This document shows, piece after piece, positions 62,177 to 64,000 of a DNA stretch of 64,000 nt. Under the pieces are notes generated by a model that did no database searches, had not been told where the DNA came from, and was given only the letters and a program-made list of their open reading frames with translations. Made by a program: the position numbers and the translations under genes. The stretch covers positions 4,975,001-5,039,000 of the forward strand of contig NC_060113.1 of the NCBI RefSeq assembly GCF_021155765.1, read 5' to 3'. The first letter of the stretch is position 1. The number at the start of each line of letters is the position of its first letter. This stretch comes from Diprion similis (taxonomy: Eukaryota; Arthropoda; Insecta; Hymenoptera; Diprionidae).

Positions 62177-64000
62177 TTACACACGTGTCCTTTCTATCGT
62201 TCTGATCTTGAAATTCGAGAGTCTACCGATTCTGTTCGGAAATCGTTACTCGATCTTCGAAAAACTTGGCGTGTAATTAAAACCGAACTGCAGGATTAAT
62301 TGCGTCATTCTTTAAAAGAAGGACCGAGTTTTTTGCTCCATGAACGCATAATTCATCCGAGCCTTTTTCGACCGGGTTTAAAAAGGAAGGTCTGGGCGAT
62401 TCGAACGATCTGCAACGCGTGGAGACCGAGTCCTTGATCGGTGATTCGCCTTCGCCTGACTGTTCCTGGATATAAATAACGCTGTGCGCAGTTTGTCTCT
62501 TTTCCTCGTGCCCATGCATGGCAGATCGCTGTGTTAATTTTCGAGCTAATAATTTTGGTAGATATTATAACACTCGATAACGTAGAAAAATATAAATATT
62601 GAGAGAGAGAGATATATATATAGAGATAAAGTGTCGGAAAATAATAGCATAAAAATGATCAATCCGATGATCGCAGTCGCCTCAATTGGATACCCGGAAC
62701 ATAAATTCGTCATTCAATTGACGGAACTATTACGCCTTTTGAAATCCAAGATTCGGAGTGACGATGAACAGCCAAAGTGATTAAGTGGTTACGCAATCCT
62801 TGAGTACAACGTGGTGTGTGCGATGACGTAACGGATATATTGATGTAATAATACGCAAAGCGCGTGTACGTTTCACCAGTGGACGTAGAACGAGAAGTAC
62901 ATGCACACAAATTTTAACGTTCCTCCACACAATTTATACTTCCGAAAGGATGCAGGATACCGGTATAAAGCGGAGCAGGTCTTCGGGCTGGATTGGCAAT
63001 CTCAGATCAAGGTCTCCCAATCTGACATTTTGCAGGCTGAGCAGAGCCTGGAGCAGTCTTGACCACGTTCACAGGTAGATTTGAAATTTTTTTTTTTTTT
63101 CTTTTTTAATATTAAAACCAAGAGTGTAAAAATTTTCCACAACTTTCAGAGATTCTGTGTTTGATTAAAGTGAAAAAAACGTATGAAATGAAGTTACGAC
63201 TTGTATGAACTAATGGGATTGAAAATAACATCAAAAGCAGTAAATTGAACCTCTTTACTTGTTCAATATCGCCAAAGGACTAAAGACTGTTGGACCTAAG
63301 GGCTCCAGGCTTCAACGTCTATACTGGATCGCAAAAGCAGCCTGAGAGTTGAAAAAAAAGAGTTTTTCATTTTCGAAGCCATGATATTGAGGGAACATGA
63401 TTCTGAGTACCAGTGATTCAGTAATTCAATACTATTCGAAAAGGCAGCCGAGAGGTCCCGGACCAGTTATCCATAGTAATTGAAATACAATTTTGGAGCG
63501 GCCCGTTGACGGGAAGTTTGAAATTCCAGTTATTACGGAGCATTACGGGATTAATAAACTGATTAACGTGGCCAGCCTGGAGCTGCGGCCTTTCTAACGC
63601 TGTCACGTGTTAAGTGCTCCGCGCTTTGATTCTATCGGGCAACACATGTATGTTTGATGTATTCTGGTCCGTTATTATACCGTTTGTATCAATCATTCTT
63701 GACCGCTCAGTGTGTGTCTGCGGGCTCTGCTAGAGCAATCCACACTCCAAATTTCGAGGGTGATTTCTCAGGATAAAATTACGCCGCAACTCTTCACCGG
63801 TTCATCTAATGAGGCTAATCTCTTAGCCGTATTTGAGTGGCTCTTCTGCTCATTAGAGTATTAGAATTTCAATAACATTCCTCTTTCTAACCTCGTGTAA
63901 TTAATAACTTGTTTGTAATGTGTTGAGGGGTAAAGTTTGACGCCATTTCCCTACCAATCATGTAACTACAAACGAAGCGCTATATGCGGTTCATTATATT

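Larger units (their letters stand above)
32299..64000. other. Probable very long intron of the PET-LIM gene, repeat-rich
   Basis: After the exon at 32,182 the plus strand shows no exon continuing the Cys-rich motif to the end of the window, about 31.7 kb. The stretch holds the MITEs and foldback elements listed separately, microsatellites, homopolymer runs of 17-25 A or T (e.g. 40,650, 48,029, 49,109, 52,410, 53,213, 55,776 and 60,781) and some CpG-richer blocks (35,860-36,240; 54,280-54,430; 61,340-61,560). One candidate cassette exon is at 40,377. Open frames elsewhere are short or low-complexity. Confidence 0.45.

Overview
The window is nuclear DNA from an animal, most likely a holometabolous insect. 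A sawfly or other hymenopteran is my guess, but nothing in the sequence proves the order. The evidence is three intron-containing animal genes with GT-AG splice sites, an AT-rich background, a complex satellite with higher-order structure, many small non-autonomous DNA transposons, and a coding relic of a repeat family I associate with arthropods. I see no bacterial, viral or organellar features, no CRISPR array, and no rRNA or tRNA gene.

Layout. (1) 1 to about 4,725 is a tandem satellite of roughly 304-bp monomers. Two monomer classes (A and B) form a five-monomer higher-order repeat of 1,521 bp. Two near-identical copies lie side by side, followed by a decayed edge to about 5,050. (2) 5,050-7,947 is AT-rich with no gene seen. 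(3) 7,948-10,763 (minus strand) is a complete five-exon gene for the CHY/RING ubiquitin ligase RCHY1 (Pirh2), 299 residues. (4) 10,764-12,769 is the divergent intergenic region, with a local direct duplication, two inverted copies of a 131-bp PIF/Harbinger-type MITE, and GC boxes. (5) 12,770-16,939 (plus strand) is a complete nine-exon PXK gene (PX domain plus pseudokinase), 576 residues. (6) 16,940-20,555 is AT-rich, shared 3' space between convergent genes. (7) 20,556-22,854 (minus strand) is a complete five-exon tafazzin gene, 260 residues, with a 5'UTR intron and a perfect GTCACGTGAC E-box just upstream. (8) 23,020-64,000 is about 41 kb almost without recognisable coding sequence. The exception is one confident plus-strand exon at 32,182-32,298 that encodes the N-terminal Cys/His motif of a PET-LIM protein (prickle/espinas or testin type) and ends in a clean splice donor. 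I read this region as the 5' part of a long gene whose remaining exons lie beyond the right edge. It also carries foldback and MITE-type transposons, microsatellites and long oligo-A/T tracts.

The genes do not form a pathway. RCHY1 handles ubiquitin ligation, PXK endosomal trafficking and membrane-protein regulation, tafazzin mitochondrial cardiolipin remodelling, and the PET-LIM gene probably planar polarity or cytoskeletal adhesion. All exon joins were done by eye from splice motifs, reading-frame continuity and family resemblance, and were not checked by alignment. I did not find a convincing new biological system. The best leads are the satellite's higher-order structure, the transposon families resolved down to target-site duplications, an in-frame candidate alternative last exon of RCHY1, and a phase-compatible cassette exon in the PET-LIM gene.
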